From Boseongicola sp. H5 (lineage in GTDB: Bacteria > Pseudomonadota > Alphaproteobacteria > Rhodobacterales > Rhodobacteraceae): a DNA stretch of 64,000 nucleotides. Shown piece after piece: positions 37,977 through 46,731 of this stretch. The first letter of the stretch is position 1. The number at the start of each line of letters is the position of its first letter. The stretch is from positions 434,001 to 498,000 of the forward strand of contig JACNMN010000002.1 of the NCBI GenBank assembly GCA_020622165.1, read 5' to 3'. The position numbers were made by a program, and so were the translations under genes. The notes beneath the pieces were generated by a model. That model ran no database searches, was not told the origin of the DNA, and saw nothing but the letters and a program-made list of their open reading frames with translations.

Positions 37977-38555
37977 TCAACCGGTCCGGACCATCTCGAA
38001 GCGACAGGCATCGGCCCCCTGAGCGCAGCAATGCATCTCGACGCAGCGCCAGCCCGGCCCGCAGAGCGCGGAAAACAGGCGCGCGAACACCGCCGCGTGC
38101 CAGTGGCAAAGCGGCGTTGCCGTATGCTCGCCCCGGACGACCGGATTATCCGCGATCTCGAACACCACCGGCCAGGTTGAGACCAGCCGAAACACGCCCG
38201 AGCCGCAGAAGGTCCAGGCATGCTTCGCCACGGCTTTCGCAAGGATCGGGGCAGCCAGTCTGGCGGGCAGACATTTCAACACCGCCTGCGCCGCGGGCGG
38301 GATGCGGTTGGCGAGAATGTAGTCGCCCGTGCGCCGCCCGGCGGCGTCGGCCAGCATCGGGGCCACGTCGGGCATCTCCGCCCGCATCACCTGATGCAGC
38401 CGGGCGGCGGGCGCCTCCTCCATCAAGCCTGCCTCCGGGTCGGGCAGATCGGACACGCCCGCCAGTGCCAGCATATGCGCCACCGCATCCGGCCCGGCGG
38501 CATCTTCCAGTACCGGAACCAGTTGCAGGATCGCATTGGGGCCGATCTTGGCCAT
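37977..38555 (-). CDS. bchJ: Bacteriochlorophyll 4-vinyl reductase-like protein (V4R domain)
   Basis: 192 residues. C-terminal V4R domain (about 125-190) with Cys/His-rich LCHWHAAVFARLFSALCG and MHCCAQGADACRFEM, plus N-terminal helices beginning PNAILQLVPVLEDAAG. BchJ was named for 8(4)-vinyl reduction; later work on the family suggests an auxiliary role in porphyrin handling. It follows bchE by 4 bp, the usual order. Confidence 0.9.
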   Translation of the reverse strand: MAKIGPNAILQLVPVLEDAAGPDAVAHMLALAGVSDLPDPEAGLMEEAPAARLHQVMRAEMPDVAPMLADAAGRRTGDYILANRIPPAAQAVLKCLPARLAAPILAKAVAKHAWTFCGSGVFRLVSTWPVVFEIADNPVVRGEHTATPLCHWHAAVFARLFSALCGPGWRCVEMHCCAQGADACRFEMVRTG

Positions 38556-38559
38556 CCGC

Positions 38560-40203
38560 TCACTCCGCCGGGATCACGTCATCCATCTGCTTGTCGCCAC
38601 CGCCGCAGGCCTTTACCTCGGCCCCGTTCGGCATCTTGAACGAGGTATCGCGGGACACCTTCTGCGCCCGTTTCTGCGCCGCGATGTCCTGGGTCGACTG
38701 CCAGTCGTCCATCTGCGCCTTGGCGATCGTTCGTGTCCGGTCGAAGTTGAAATTCACCTTGTCCTTCGATTGCGGGCCCCAGTAATTCGCCTTGCCCAGA
38801 TCGTAGAAGGTCCGCGCGAACCCGGCCTTTGCGAAGGCTTTCAGACAGCCAAGCAGGTATTTCCGCCGATATCCGTTCCCGCGCCAGGGATAGTAGAACA
38901 GCGCCTTGCGGGAATAGAAGCGCCGGTAATTATGCATCACGCGGTCCAGAAGCGTGGCGCGGTCCATCGCCTCGGGCGCCATGATCGGCGTGACGAAATT
39001 GTATTTGGAGAAATCGAAGATCTCGACCTTGTCCTTGAGTTCCTGAAACAGCGGCGTGAAGGGCCAGGGCGTGTACATCGCCCAGTTGGCCAGATCCGGC
39101 TGCCAGTCCCAGGCCATCTGGAAGGTCTCTTCCAGCGTCTCGGGCGTCTCGTTGTCCAGACCGACGATGAACTGCGCCTCCACGAAGATATCCGCCTCCC
39201 GCAGCAGGCGGATCGCTTCCTTGTTTTCCTCGACCTTGGTTTCCTTGTTGAACTGATCCAGTTTCAGCTGCGCCGCCGCCTCGGTGCCGAGGCTCACATG
39301 CACCAGCCCCGCGCGCCGGTAAAGCGGCAGCAGCTCCTTGTCGCGCATGATATCGGTGACCCGTGTGTTGATCCCCCATTGCACCCGCCGCGGCAGATCA
39401 CGCCTGATCAGCTCCTCGCAGAACTGGATGAATTTCCGCCGGTTGATGGTCGGTTCCTCGTCGGCCAGAATGAAGAAGCCCACATCGTGTTCGTTCACGA
39501 GCTGCTCGATCTCGTCGACCACCTTCAGCGGGTCCCGCACCCGGTAGTCGCGCCAGAATTTCCACTGCGAGCAGAACGAGCAGGTAAACGGACAGCCGCG
39601 CGCCAGATTGGGGATCGCCACGCGGCGCCCAAGCGGCACATAGATGTAGTTCTCCCATTCCAGCAGCGACCAGTCGGGCGTGATCGCATCGAGGTTCTTC
39701 ACCGTGGAAGCCGCCTGCGTCGCCTTGATCGTCTCGCCGTCCTTGAAGGCAAGCCCCTTGATCCTGTTCCTGTCGGCGGGCCAGCGTCCGTCGCGCACCG
39801 CCTCCATCAGCTCCACGATGATCTCTTCGCCTTCGCCGCGCACGATCACATCCACGCTGTCGCATTCGCTCAGCACCTGCTTGTACATGAAGGTCGCATG
39901 CACCCCGCCCAGAACCCGCAACGCGTTCGGCACCACTTCCTTGGCCACCTGCAAGGTCTGCTCGGCCACATAGATCGACGGGGTGATCGCGGTCGTGCCC
40001 ACCACGTCGGGCTGCAACTCCGCCAGTCTGACACGCAGATCGCCCTCGCTCAGATCATGGGTCATCGCGTCGATGAACTGAACGTCGTCGAATCCCGCCG
40101 ATTTCAGCGACCCCGCCAGATAGGCAACCCAGGCCGGCGGCCAGTTGCCCGCGATCTCCGCCCCACCGGAGTGATAATTCGGATGTATCAACACAATCCG
40201 CAT
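38560..40203 (-). CDS. bchE: Anaerobic Mg-protoporphyrin IX monomethyl ester cyclase
   Basis: 547 residues. N-terminal cobalamin-binding domain (about 1-140), radical SAM domain with CxxxCxxC at Cys204, 208 and 211 ([14 protein letters not shown]), then a C-terminal helical extension ending [10 protein letters not shown]. It closes the isocyclic ring E using water-derived oxygen, so it works without O2. Its upstream region carries a PpsR/CrtJ box overlapping an FnrL-like box, fitting oxygen control. The operon lies outside an obvious photosynthesis gene cluster in this window. Confidence 0.96.
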   Translation of the reverse strand: MRIVLIHPNYHSGGAEIAGNWPPAWVAYLAGSLKSAGFDDVQFIDAMTHDLSEGDLRVRLAELQPDVVGTTAITPSIYVAEQTLQVAKEVVPNALRVLGGVHATFMYKQVLSECDSVDVIVRGEGEEIIVELMEAVRDGRWPADRNRIKGLAFKDGETIKATQAASTVKNLDAITPDWSLLEWENYIYVPLGRRVAIPNLARGCPFTCSFCSQWKFWRDYRVRDPLKVVDEIEQLVNEHDVGFFILADEEPTINRRKFIQFCEELIRRDLPRRVQWGINTRVTDIMRDKELLPLYRRAGLVHVSLGTEAAAQLKLDQFNKETKVEENKEAIRLLREADIFVEAQFIVGLDNETPETLEETFQMAWDWQPDLANWAMYTPWPFTPLFQELKDKVEIFDFSKYNFVTPIMAPEAMDRATLLDRVMHNYRRFYSRKALFYYPWRGNGYRRKYLLGCLKAFAKAGFARTFYDLGKANYWGPQSKDKVNFNFDRTRTIAKAQMDDWQSTQDIAAQKRAQKVSRDTSFKMPNGAEVKACGGGDKQMDDVIPAE

Positions 40204-40248
40204 GGCCCGTCTCCCTGCTTATCTGTCAACCCAGACCACACGCAAATA

Positions 40249-40266
40249 TGTCAATCTGCCTTGACA
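40249..40266 (-). promoter_or_regulatory. PpsR/CrtJ box upstream of bchE
   Basis: TGTCAATCTGCCTTGACA matches the TGT-N12-ACA consensus and is an inverted repeat with 6-bp arms (TGTCAA/TTGACA). It lies 46 bp before the bchE start. PpsR/CrtJ is the aerobic repressor of photosynthesis genes. Confidence 0.8.
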
Positions 40267-40274
40267 CAGATCAA
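40261..40274 (-). promoter_or_regulatory. FnrL-like box upstream of bchE
   Basis: TTGACACAGATCAA matches TTGAT-N4-ATCAA at 9 of 10 fixed positions. It shares 6 bp with the PpsR box, so repressor and anaerobic activator would compete. FnrL control of bchE is known in Rhodobacter. Confidence 0.65.
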
Positions 40275-40381
40275 TCCTCGCCGGTTTCGACCCGTTAACC
40301 TTTTCTTTTCCGCACGGGTCTGGCACAATCCGATCCCCGAGGGCTTCGGATCGACCTTGTCATGATGAGGGAGGCGAGAAG

Positions 40382-41611
40382 ATGTGGGACCGGCTTCTGG
40401 ATCACATGCTCGGTGGGTTCATCACCACCGGTGCGCTTGATGTTACCTATCCCGATGGACAGGAACGGAAATATGGCGCAGCGGACGCCCCGCCCGTCCG
40501 TATCCGGTTCCACGATGAAGACCTTCCCCGGCGCCTTGTCCTGAGTACCGAAATGGCTCTGGGCGAGGCCTATATGGATGGCGGAATGACCATCGCCCAG
40601 GATGATCTGGAGGGTTTCCTGACCCTGATCATACGCAACGCGGTCGCATCAGAACATCTCTGGTGGCGGAAAACTGCTCTTGGATTGCGCCGCGCCCGGC
40701 GCATCTTCGACCAGTGGAACCCCGCGCACCGCGCCCGGCAGAACGTCGCCCATCACTACGATCTGTCCTCCCGGCTCTACGATCTCTTCCTCGACGAGGA
40801 CCGGCAGTATTCCTGCGCCTATTTCAGCCGGCCCGACATGTCCCTCGAAGAGGCGCAGGAGGCCAAGAAACACCACATCGCCGGCAAGTTGCTGTTGCAA
40901 CCGGACATGGAGGTGTTCGAGATCGGCTGCGGCTGGGGCGGGTTCGGCCTGACGCTGGCCCGCGATTACGGAGCGCGCGTTCTGGGCGTCACCCTGTCGG
41001 AGGAACAGCACCGCATCGCCACCGATCGCGCCGCCCGGGCGGGGCTGGCCGACCGGGTCCGCTATGAACTGCGCGATTACCGCTCGGTCACGGGGCAGTT
41101 CGACCGCGTGGTCTCGATCGGCATGTTCGAACATGTGGGCGTGCCCCATTACCGGGAATACTTCACCCATGTGAACGACCGGCTGAAACCCGACGGGGTG
41201 GCGCTGATCCACACCATCGGCCGCGCGGCACCCCCGGGCAGCACATCGCCATGGATCACCAAATACATCTTCCCCGGCGGCTATGTGCCGGCGCTGTCGG
41301 AAATGTCGAGAGCGATGGAAAAATCCGGCCTCTACCCCACCGATCTGGAGATCTGGCGGCTGCATTACGCCGAAACCCTGCGCCATTGGCATGACCGGTT
41401 CACCGCCCGCGAGGCGGAGGCGCGAGCGCTCTACGACGAGCGGTTCACCCGGATGTGGCGCTACTATCTCAAGGCCTCGGAACTGACCTTCCGCCATCAC
41501 CGGCAATGCGTGTTCCAGCTGCAACTGGCCAAGCATCAGCAGGCCGTGCCGCTGACGCGGGACTATCTCTATGCCGACGGCCCCGATGCGCGGCAGCACG
41601 CGGCGGAATAG
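40382..41611 (+). CDS. cfa: Cyclopropane-fatty-acyl-phospholipid synthase family methyltransferase
   Basis: 409 residues. N-terminal lipid-binding helical region (about 1-105), then the SAM methyltransferase core: VFEIGCGWGGFGLTLARDYG near residue 178, GVTLSEEQ, and the IGMFEHVGVPHYREYF active-site region near 243. It methylenates unsaturated acyl chains of membrane lipids. Rhodobacter relatives belong to the singlet-oxygen/stress regulon, so a link to phototrophy is possible. ATG after GAGGGAGGCGAGAAG. Divergent from bchE. Confidence 0.92.
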   Translation: MWDRLLDHMLGGFITTGALDVTYPDGQERKYGAADAPPVRIRFHDEDLPRRLVLSTEMALGEAYMDGGMTIAQDDLEGFLTLIIRNAVASEHLWWRKTALGLRRARRIFDQWNPAHRARQNVAHHYDLSSRLYDLFLDEDRQYSCAYFSRPDMSLEEAQEAKKHHIAGKLLLQPDMEVFEIGCGWGGFGLTLARDYGARVLGVTLSEEQHRIATDRAARAGLADRVRYELRDYRSVTGQFDRVVSIGMFEHVGVPHYREYFTHVNDRLKPDGVALIHTIGRAAPPGSTSPWITKYIFPGGYVPALSEMSRAMEKSGLYPTDLEIWRLHYAETLRHWHDRFTAREAEARALYDERFTRMWRYYLKASELTFRHHRQCVFQLQLAKHQQAVPLTRDYLYADGPDARQHAAE

Positions 41612-41689
41612 ACGGAGCGCCTTCGGGAATCGGATGCCTTTTCGCAGCCCGGCCTGACCGCACCCTCCGGTGCCGCGCCGCGCACGGAG

Positions 41690-41883
41690 GCATATCCCCC
41701 AAGGCCCAGACGCGCAGGCCGCCCCCCGGAGCCTATCCCGCATCGGGGCTTCGGGCCGGGGGCCTTCATCGCCTGCGGTCATCGGCGTGCCCGCCTGTAC
41801 CGCAGCCCCGATGTCACCGGTCCGGTATGAAAACGGGGTTAACGCGGCTTCATTGCCTTGCAAATATGCCCGCCGGAGGCATC
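41690..41883. repeat. ~195-bp palindromic repeat element, copy R2
   Basis: A diverged copy of R1. Shared blocks in order: GGAGGCATAT left end, GGGGCTTCGG, hairpin (CTGCGGT 41773-41779, ACCGCAG 41799-41805, loop CATCGGCGTGCCCGCCTGT), GGGGTTAACGCG near 41835, and GCAAATATGCCCGCCGGAGG at the right end. The terminal inverted repeats have decayed. Two stem positions differ from R1 but compensate each other, so the hairpin is conserved as a structure. Confidence 0.75.
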
Positions 41884-42033
41884 GGGCCGCGGGCCACCCT
41901 GCCCACCCGTCGAACCGGCGCGGCCCGGGCAGGCATGTGCCCCCGCGGGCCCTGCCCCGCGCGCGGCGCGGCGACGGTTCGCGCGCAGGGGCGCGCGGGC
42001 CCAAGCCGCGCCGCCCGACCGATATGGGTTGCG

Positions 42034-42081
42034 CCCAAGGCCCCCAAGTCTATAACGCCGACAGTTTGCTTGGGCCTTGGG
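42034..42081 (+). promoter_or_regulatory. Inverted repeat at the carB promoter/leader
   Basis: CCCAAGGCCC (42034-42043) pairs perfectly with GGGCCTTGGG (42072-42081), with AAG/CTT as an inner extension. Its right arm runs into the GGGGGACGAG ribosome site. TTGCGC-N16-TATAAC (42029-42056) in the same place could be the promoter, in which case the repeat acts as operator rather than RNA hairpin. Confidence 0.5.
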
Positions 42082-42088
42082 GGACGAG

Positions 42089-45000
42089 ATGCCAAAAAGA
42101 ACCGATATCAGCTCGATCATGATCATCGGCGCGGGCCCCATCGTCATCGGGCAGGCCTGCGAGTTCGACTATTCCGGCGCCCAGGCCTGCAAGGCGCTCA
42201 GGGAGGAAGGCTACCGGGTTATCCTGGTCAACTCCAACCCCGCCACGATCATGACCGACCCGGGCCTGGCCGATGCCACCTATATCGAGCCGATCACGCC
42301 CGAAGTCGTCGTCAAGATCATCGAGAAGGAGCGCCCGGACGCGCTTCTGCCCACGATGGGCGGGCAGACCGGCCTCAACACGTCCCTCGCACTGGAGGAG
42401 ATGGGCGTGCTGGAGAAATTCGGCGTGGAGATGATCGGCGCCAAGCGCCCCGCGATCGAGATGGCCGAAGACCGCAAACTTTTCCGCGAAGCGATGGACC
42501 GGATCGGGCTGGAAAACCCCAAGGCCACCATCGTCGCCGCCCCGAAGCTGGAAAACGGCAAACACGATATCGCCGCGGGTCTCCAGCAGGCTATCGACGC
42601 CATCGAATATGTGGGCCTGCCCGCCATCATCCGCCCCGCCTTCACCCTTGGCGGCACCGGGGGCGGCGTGGCCTATAACCGGGAGGAGTACGAGCATTTC
42701 TGCCGCAGCGGGCTGGAAGCCTCCCCGGTCGCGCAGATCCTGATCGACGAAAGCCTGCTCGGCTGGAAGGAATTCGAGATGGAGGTGGTCCGCGACCGGG
42801 CCGACAACGCCATCATCGTCTGCGCCATCGAAAACGTCGATCCGATGGGCGTGCATACCGGCGACTCGATCACCGTGGCCCCGGCGCTGACGCTGACCGA
42901 CAAGGAATACCAGATCATGCGTAACGGCTCCATCGCCGTGCTGCGCGAAATCGGGGTGGAAACCGGCGGCTCCAACGTGCAATGGGCCGTGAACCCCGCC
43001 GATGGCCGCATGGTCGTGATCGAGATGAACCCGCGCGTCTCGCGATCCTCGGCACTCGCCTCCAAGGCCACAGGCTTCCCCATCGCAAAAATCGCCGCGA
43101 AACTCGCCGTGGGCTACACGCTGGACGAGCTGGACAACGACATCACCAAGGTCACACCGGCGAGCTTCGAGCCCACCATCGATTATGTCGTCACCAAGAT
43201 CCCCCGCTTCGCCTTCGAGAAGTTCCCGGGCAGCAAGCCGGAACTCACCACCGCGATGAAATCCGTGGGCGAGGCCATGTCCGTCGGGCGGACCTTTCAC
43301 GAGTCCGTGCAAAAGGCGCTGGCCTCGATGGAAACCGGCCTCACCGGCTTCGACGAGATCGACATCTCCGGCGCCCCCGACCCCGCGGCCATCACCAAGG
43401 CGCTCAGCCGGCAGACCCCCGACCGGCTGCGCGTCATTGCGCAGGCGATGCGTTTCGGGCTCAGTGACGACGAGATATATGCGGTCACCCGGTTCGACCC
43501 GTGGTTCCTCGCCCGGATCCGGGAGATCATCGAGGCCGAGGAAGGGGTTCGTGCGAATGGCCTGCCGACGGATGAAAAAGGCCTCCGCGCGCTCAAGATG
43601 ATGGGCTTCACCGATGCCCGCCTCGCCCGGCTCACCAACCGGTCGGAGGCCAGCATCCGCGCCGACCGGCTGAGCGCCGGCGTAACGGCCGTCTTCAAAC
43701 GGATCGACACCTGCGCCGCCGAGTTCGAGGCGCAGACCCCCTACATGTATTCCACCTACGAGACCCCGGTCATGGGCGATGTGGAATGCGAAGCCCGCCC
43801 CTCGGACGCCCGGAAGGTCGTGATCCTCGGCGGCGGTCCCAACCGGATCGGCCAGGGGATCGAGTTCGACTATTGCTGCTGCCACGCCTGTTTCGCCCTC
43901 ACCGACGCGGGCTTCGAGACGATCATGGTCAACTGCAACCCCGAAACCGTCTCCACCGATTACGACACCTCCGACCGGCTCTATTTCGAGCCGCTCACCT
44001 TCGAACATGTGATGGAGATCCTCCGCATCGAGCAGGAGAACGGCACGCTCCATGGTGTCATCGTCCAGTTCGGCGGCCAGACACCGCTCAAACTCGCCAA
44101 CGCGCTGCATGACGCGGGCATTCCGATCTTGGGCACCACGCCCGACGCCATCGACCTCGCCGAAGACCGGGAGCGGTTCCAGCAGCTTGTCCAGCGTCTC
44201 GACCTGAAGCAGCCGAAGAACGCCATCGCCACCACCGATGCGGAGGCCAGGGCCGCCGCCGAAACCCTCGGCTATCCGCTCGTCATCCGCCCGTCCTATG
44301 TGCTTGGCGGCCGCGCCATGGAAATCGTCCGCGACGCCGCACAGCTCGACCGCTACATCGCCGAAGCCGTCGTCGTCTCGGGGGACAGCCCCGTCCTGCT
44401 CGACAGCTACCTCTCCGGCGCCGTGGAGGTCGACGTGGATGCGCTCTCCGACGGCGAGGACGTCCATGTGGCGGGCATCATGCAGCATATCGAGGAGGCG
44501 GGCGTTCATTCCGGCGACAGCGCCTGCTCCCTGCCGCCGCACACGCTCTCCGACAGCATCATCGACCGGATCACCGAACAGACCGTGGCGCTGGCCAAGG
44601 CGCTCCGCGTGGTGGGCCTGATGAATGTCCAGTTCGCGGTCAAGGATGACGAGATCTACCTGATCGAGGTCAATCCCCGCGCCTCGCGCACCGTGCCCTT
44701 CGTCGCCAAGGCCACCGACAGCGCCATCGCGTCCATCGCCGCGCGCCTCATGGCGGGCGAAAAACTGTCCGGCTTTCCGATCGCCACGCCCCATCAGCCC
44801 GTGGATGACGCCACGCCGATCATCCCCAACGACCCGATGTCGCTTGCCGATTTCCGCACGCCCTGGTTCTCCGTCAAGGAGGCCGTGCTGCCGTTTGCCC
44901 GTTTCCCCGGCGTCGACACGCTGCTTGGCCCCGAAATGCGGTCGACCGGCGAGGTCATGGGCTGGGACCGCACCTTCCCCCGCGCCTTCCTCAAGGCGCA

Positions 45001-45418
45001 ACTGGGGGCCGGCACCACGCTTCCCGACGCGGGCACCGTGTTCCTGTCGATCAAGGACGCCGACAAGACCCCGCAACTGCTGGAGGCCGCGCGGATCCTC
45101 ACCGATCTGGGCCTGACCATCCTCGCCACCCGCGGCACCGCCGCCTTCCTGTCGGAGCATGACATCCCCTCCGATGTGGTGAACAAGGCCTATGAAGGCG
45201 GGCGCACCATCGTCGACATCATGAAGGATGGCCATGTGAGCCTTGTCCTCAACACGACAGAAGGCGTGCAGGCGGTGGAAGACAGCCGCTCCATGCGCGC
45301 CGTAGCACTTTACGACAAGATCCCCTATTTCACCACGCTGGCGGCCAGCCACGCCGCCGCGCTGGCGATGAAAGCCGCGCGCGAAGGCGAGCTGGGGGTT
45401 AGGTCGTTGCAGGGGTGA
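42089..45418 (+). CDS. carB: Carbamoyl-phosphate synthase large subunit
   Basis: 1109 residues. ATG 42089 gives the family start [20 protein letters not shown]; the TTG further upstream is not needed. It has two homologous ATP-grasp halves: the first with [14 protein letters not shown] near residue 193 (carboxyphosphate site), the second with [16 protein letters not shown] near 735, and the C-terminal MGS-like allosteric domain (about 950-1100) with [15 protein letters not shown]. With CarA (not in the window) it makes carbamoyl phosphate for arginine and pyrimidines. Confidence 0.97.
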   Translation: MPKRTDISSIMIIGAGPIVIGQACEFDYSGAQACKALREEGYRVILVNSNPATIMTDPGLADATYIEPITPEVVVKIIEKERPDALLPTMGGQTGLNTSLALEEMGVLEKFGVEMIGAKRPAIEMAEDRKLFREAMDRIGLENPKATIVAAPKLENGKHDIAAGLQQAIDAIEYVGLPAIIRPAFTLGGTGGGVAYNREEYEHFCRSGLEASPVAQILIDESLLGWKEFEMEVVRDRADNAIIVCAIENVDPMGVHTGDSITVAPALTLTDKEYQIMRNGSIAVLREIGVETGGSNVQWAVNPADGRMVVIEMNPRVSRSSALASKATGFPIAKIAAKLAVGYTLDELDNDITKVTPASFEPTIDYVVTKIPRFAFEKFPGSKPELTTAMKSVGEAMSVGRTFHESVQKALASMETGLTGFDEIDISGAPDPAAITKALSRQTPDRLRVIAQAMRFGLSDDEIYAVTRFDPWFLARIREIIEAEEGVRANGLPTDEKGLRALKMMGFTDARLARLTNRSEASIRADRLSAGVTAVFKRIDTCAAEFEAQTPYMYSTYETPVMGDVECEARPSDARKVVILGGGPNRIGQGIEFDYCCCHACFALTDAGFETIMVNCNPETVSTDYDTSDRLYFEPLTFEHVMEILRIEQENGTLHGVIVQFGGQTPLKLANALHDAGIPILGTTPDAIDLAEDRERFQQLVQRLDLKQPKNAIATTDAEARAAAETLGYPLVIRPSYVLGGRAMEIVRDAAQLDRYIAEAVVVSGDSPVLLDSYLSGAVEVDVDALSDGEDVHVAGIMQHIEEAGVHSGDSACSLPPHTLSDSIIDRITEQTVALAKALRVVGLMNVQFAVKDDEIYLIEVNPRASRTVPFVAKATDSAIASIAARLMAGEKLSGFPIATPHQPVDDATPIIPNDPMSLADFRTPWFSVKEAVLPFARFPGVDTLLGPEMRSTGEVMGWDRTFPRAFLKAQLGAGTTLPDAGTVFLSIKDADKTPQLLEAARILTDLGLTILATRGTAAFLSEHDIPSDVVNKAYEGGRTIVDIMKDGHVSLVLNTTEGVQAVEDSRSMRAVALYDKIPYFTTLAASHAAALAMKAAREGELGVRSLQG

Positions 45419-45427
45419 TATAGCCAA

Positions 45428-45670
45428 ATGTTGCTGTTTTCGAGAGTCAGCATCGCTGTTGCCTACGTTCTCGTAGCTGTCGGACTGTATTTGATTGCAA
45501 CGGGGTTCATGATGGTGGCTGACCAAGAAATTCAGGGGTTTCGAGGCATGCCATTTGTCGAGACACCGCAATTCATGAAAGATGCCTATCGCCTGTGTTT
45601 CGCAGGCTTGGTTCTTGGAGTTCTGGCGGAAATCAGCCTGACCCTCCGCGCGCGCTCTAAAGACACCTAA
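45428..45670 (+). CDS. Small 2-TM hypothetical protein
   Basis: 80 residues, ATG 9 bp after carB. Two hydrophobic helices (about 7-30 and 55-72) separated by ADQEIQGFRGMPFVETPQFM. Lower GC than carB (AAT, TTG, GAA codons). No family recognised. It starts an accessory patch that ends at 46680. Confidence 0.6.
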   Translation: MLLFSRVSIAVAYVLVAVGLYLIATGFMMVADQEIQGFRGMPFVETPQFMKDAYRLCFAGLVLGVLAEISLTLRARSKDT

Positions 45671-45970
45671 GCCCTGTTGAGCGCCGGGCGAAGATCGCAT
45701 GCCCCGCCGCCGCGCCTGCAATTAGAGCCGCGCGGAAGCGGAAGTCGGGGAAGCAGGTTTCCGCAGGGTGAGTTTGCGCAAGTTAGCGGTGATCACGAAG
45801 TACATGAGCTTGGCCTGCCACTGGCTCTCAAAAGCGGTCAACACCTCTTATATCGGGCAGTTCAGGGACTGCCGAGGTGCGGTCGCAGAGGCAAAACGCA
45901 GGCGCTATCCACGCGCAAATGGCTGCCGAACCTGCGCATACTACTGTCACACGCGATAAGGATTACGAAA
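45671..45970. other. Intergenic region with possible gene remnant
   Basis: 300 bases. On the - strand a 40-codon frame (45844-45722, containing SQWQAKLMYFVITANLRKL) could be the tail of a lost gene or transposase, but no family can be assigned. The right end carries AAGGATTACGAAA, the ribosome site of the next gene. Confidence 0.35.
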
Positions 45971-46144
45971 ATGGCGACCAATCCTCCCTCCGGCGATGGG
46001 AAGCGCAATGGTGCTGTCCGTGGCCGGTCTCAAACCCAGGCGCCTAACGGCAACTGGGTGAAGCGTGATACCAAAACGGGCCGCTTTATGAACCAGAAGA
46101 CCTCTTCACCGAAGCCTTTCAAGGGCGTTCGCAAGGAGAAGTAG
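45971..46144 (+). CDS. Small conserved basic protein
   Basis: 57 residues beginning MATNPPSGDGKRNGAVRGRS and ending FKGVRKEK, with WVKRDTKTGRFMNQK in between. I recognise the pattern PPSGDGxRxGAVRxRSQ and RDTxTGRFM as a small conserved protein found on many bacterial chromosomes and plasmids, function unknown. Ribosome site AAGGATTACGAAA. The open frame upstream lacks coding character. Confidence 0.7.
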   Translation: MATNPPSGDGKRNGAVRGRSQTQAPNGNWVKRDTKTGRFMNQKTSSPKPFKGVRKEK

Positions 46145-46172
46145 GCAATCGAGGGGCGGCGCAGGCTGCCCC

Positions 46173-46568
46173 TCACCCCTCCTTCTTCCCTCCCCCCTCC
46201 ATCTCGCCCCAGTTCGCCCGTTTCGAGCCCGCATAGAGCCCCTCCCGGTAGGCGTCTTTCGTGTCATCGCCTTTCAGGAGACCCATCAGCTTGGCATGCA
46301 TGAAGGCCCTCAGCACGTCGTTCATCCGCGGCTGATACCCCGGCCCCATGGATTTGAACCATTTCACCACATCCTCATCGACCGAGAAGCAGATCTTCGT
46401 CTTCCTGCGCTCCCGCCGCTGGCTGATTTCGTGCCAGTCCTGCGGGATGCGCAGATGTGTGGCGATCTTGTGGTGCATGTCCCACTCGAACCTCCGCATC
46501 GCCTCCATCATGTAATAGTGGTCGTAGCGCTGCCTCTTGGTCAGCGGCTTGTCGTCGAACGGGTCCAT
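46173..46568 (-). CDS. BrnA/DUF4415-like ribbon-helix-helix protein, no toxin partner
   Basis: 131 residues from the ATG at 46568 (site GAGGAGCAGGATC). A basic helical N-terminal half (KRQRYDHYYMMEAMRRFEWD) precedes a DUF4415/BrnA-type RHH domain (about 65-105): KTKICFSVDEDVVKWFKSMG, then YQPRMNDVLRAFM. BrnA is the antitoxin of BrnT, which would normally lie upstream; no BrnT is present here. The first strand and helix order fits DNA binding. The iteron array B lies 60 bp upstream of its start, so autoregulation is likely; that is inference. Confidence 0.8.
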   Translation of the reverse strand: MDPFDDKPLTKRQRYDHYYMMEAMRRFEWDMHHKIATHLRIPQDWHEISQRRERRKTKICFSVDEDVVKWFKSMGPGYQPRMNDVLRAFMHAKLMGLLKGDDTKDAYREGLYAGSKRANWGEMEGGGKKEG

Positions 46569-46627
46569 GATCCTGCTCCTCACCCTCGGGGGAGGCCCAG
46601 ACTCTCGCAAATTTGCTAAAATTGCGT

Positions 46628-46679
46628 GGATACCCGGAGGATATACCGGATCTATACCGAGGATATACCGGGTCTATAT
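46628..46679. repeat. 11-bp phased direct repeats, copy B (between divergent genes)
   Basis: Four 11-bp units in tandem, GGATACCCGGA, GGATATACCGG, ATCTATACCGA and GGATATACCGG, then GTCTATAT. The last 41 bases match copy A at 38 of 41 positions. It sits 60 bp before the DUF4415 gene and 52 bp before the KAS III-like gene. Confidence 0.82.
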
Positions 46680-46731
46680 CTTGACCTCGGGCCAAAATCC
46701 GGCCCATCTGGGCGCCCAGGGGAGGGCCAGG

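Larger units (their letters stand above)
41612..42088. other. Intergenic region with repeat R2 and the carB leader
   Basis: 477 bases between cfa and carB. Repeat element R2 fills 41690-41883. The part 41884-42020 is very GC-rich without clear signals, and the last 60 bases carry the carB promoter/leader structure. Confidence 0.6.

Noticed and set aside
40224-40240. TGT-N11-ACA near the bchE PpsR box
   Set aside because: Spacing is one base short of the consensus; not called as a site.
45722-45844. 40-codon - strand frame resembling a transposase tail
   Set aside because: Too short and no matching family; kept only as a note in the intergenic feature.
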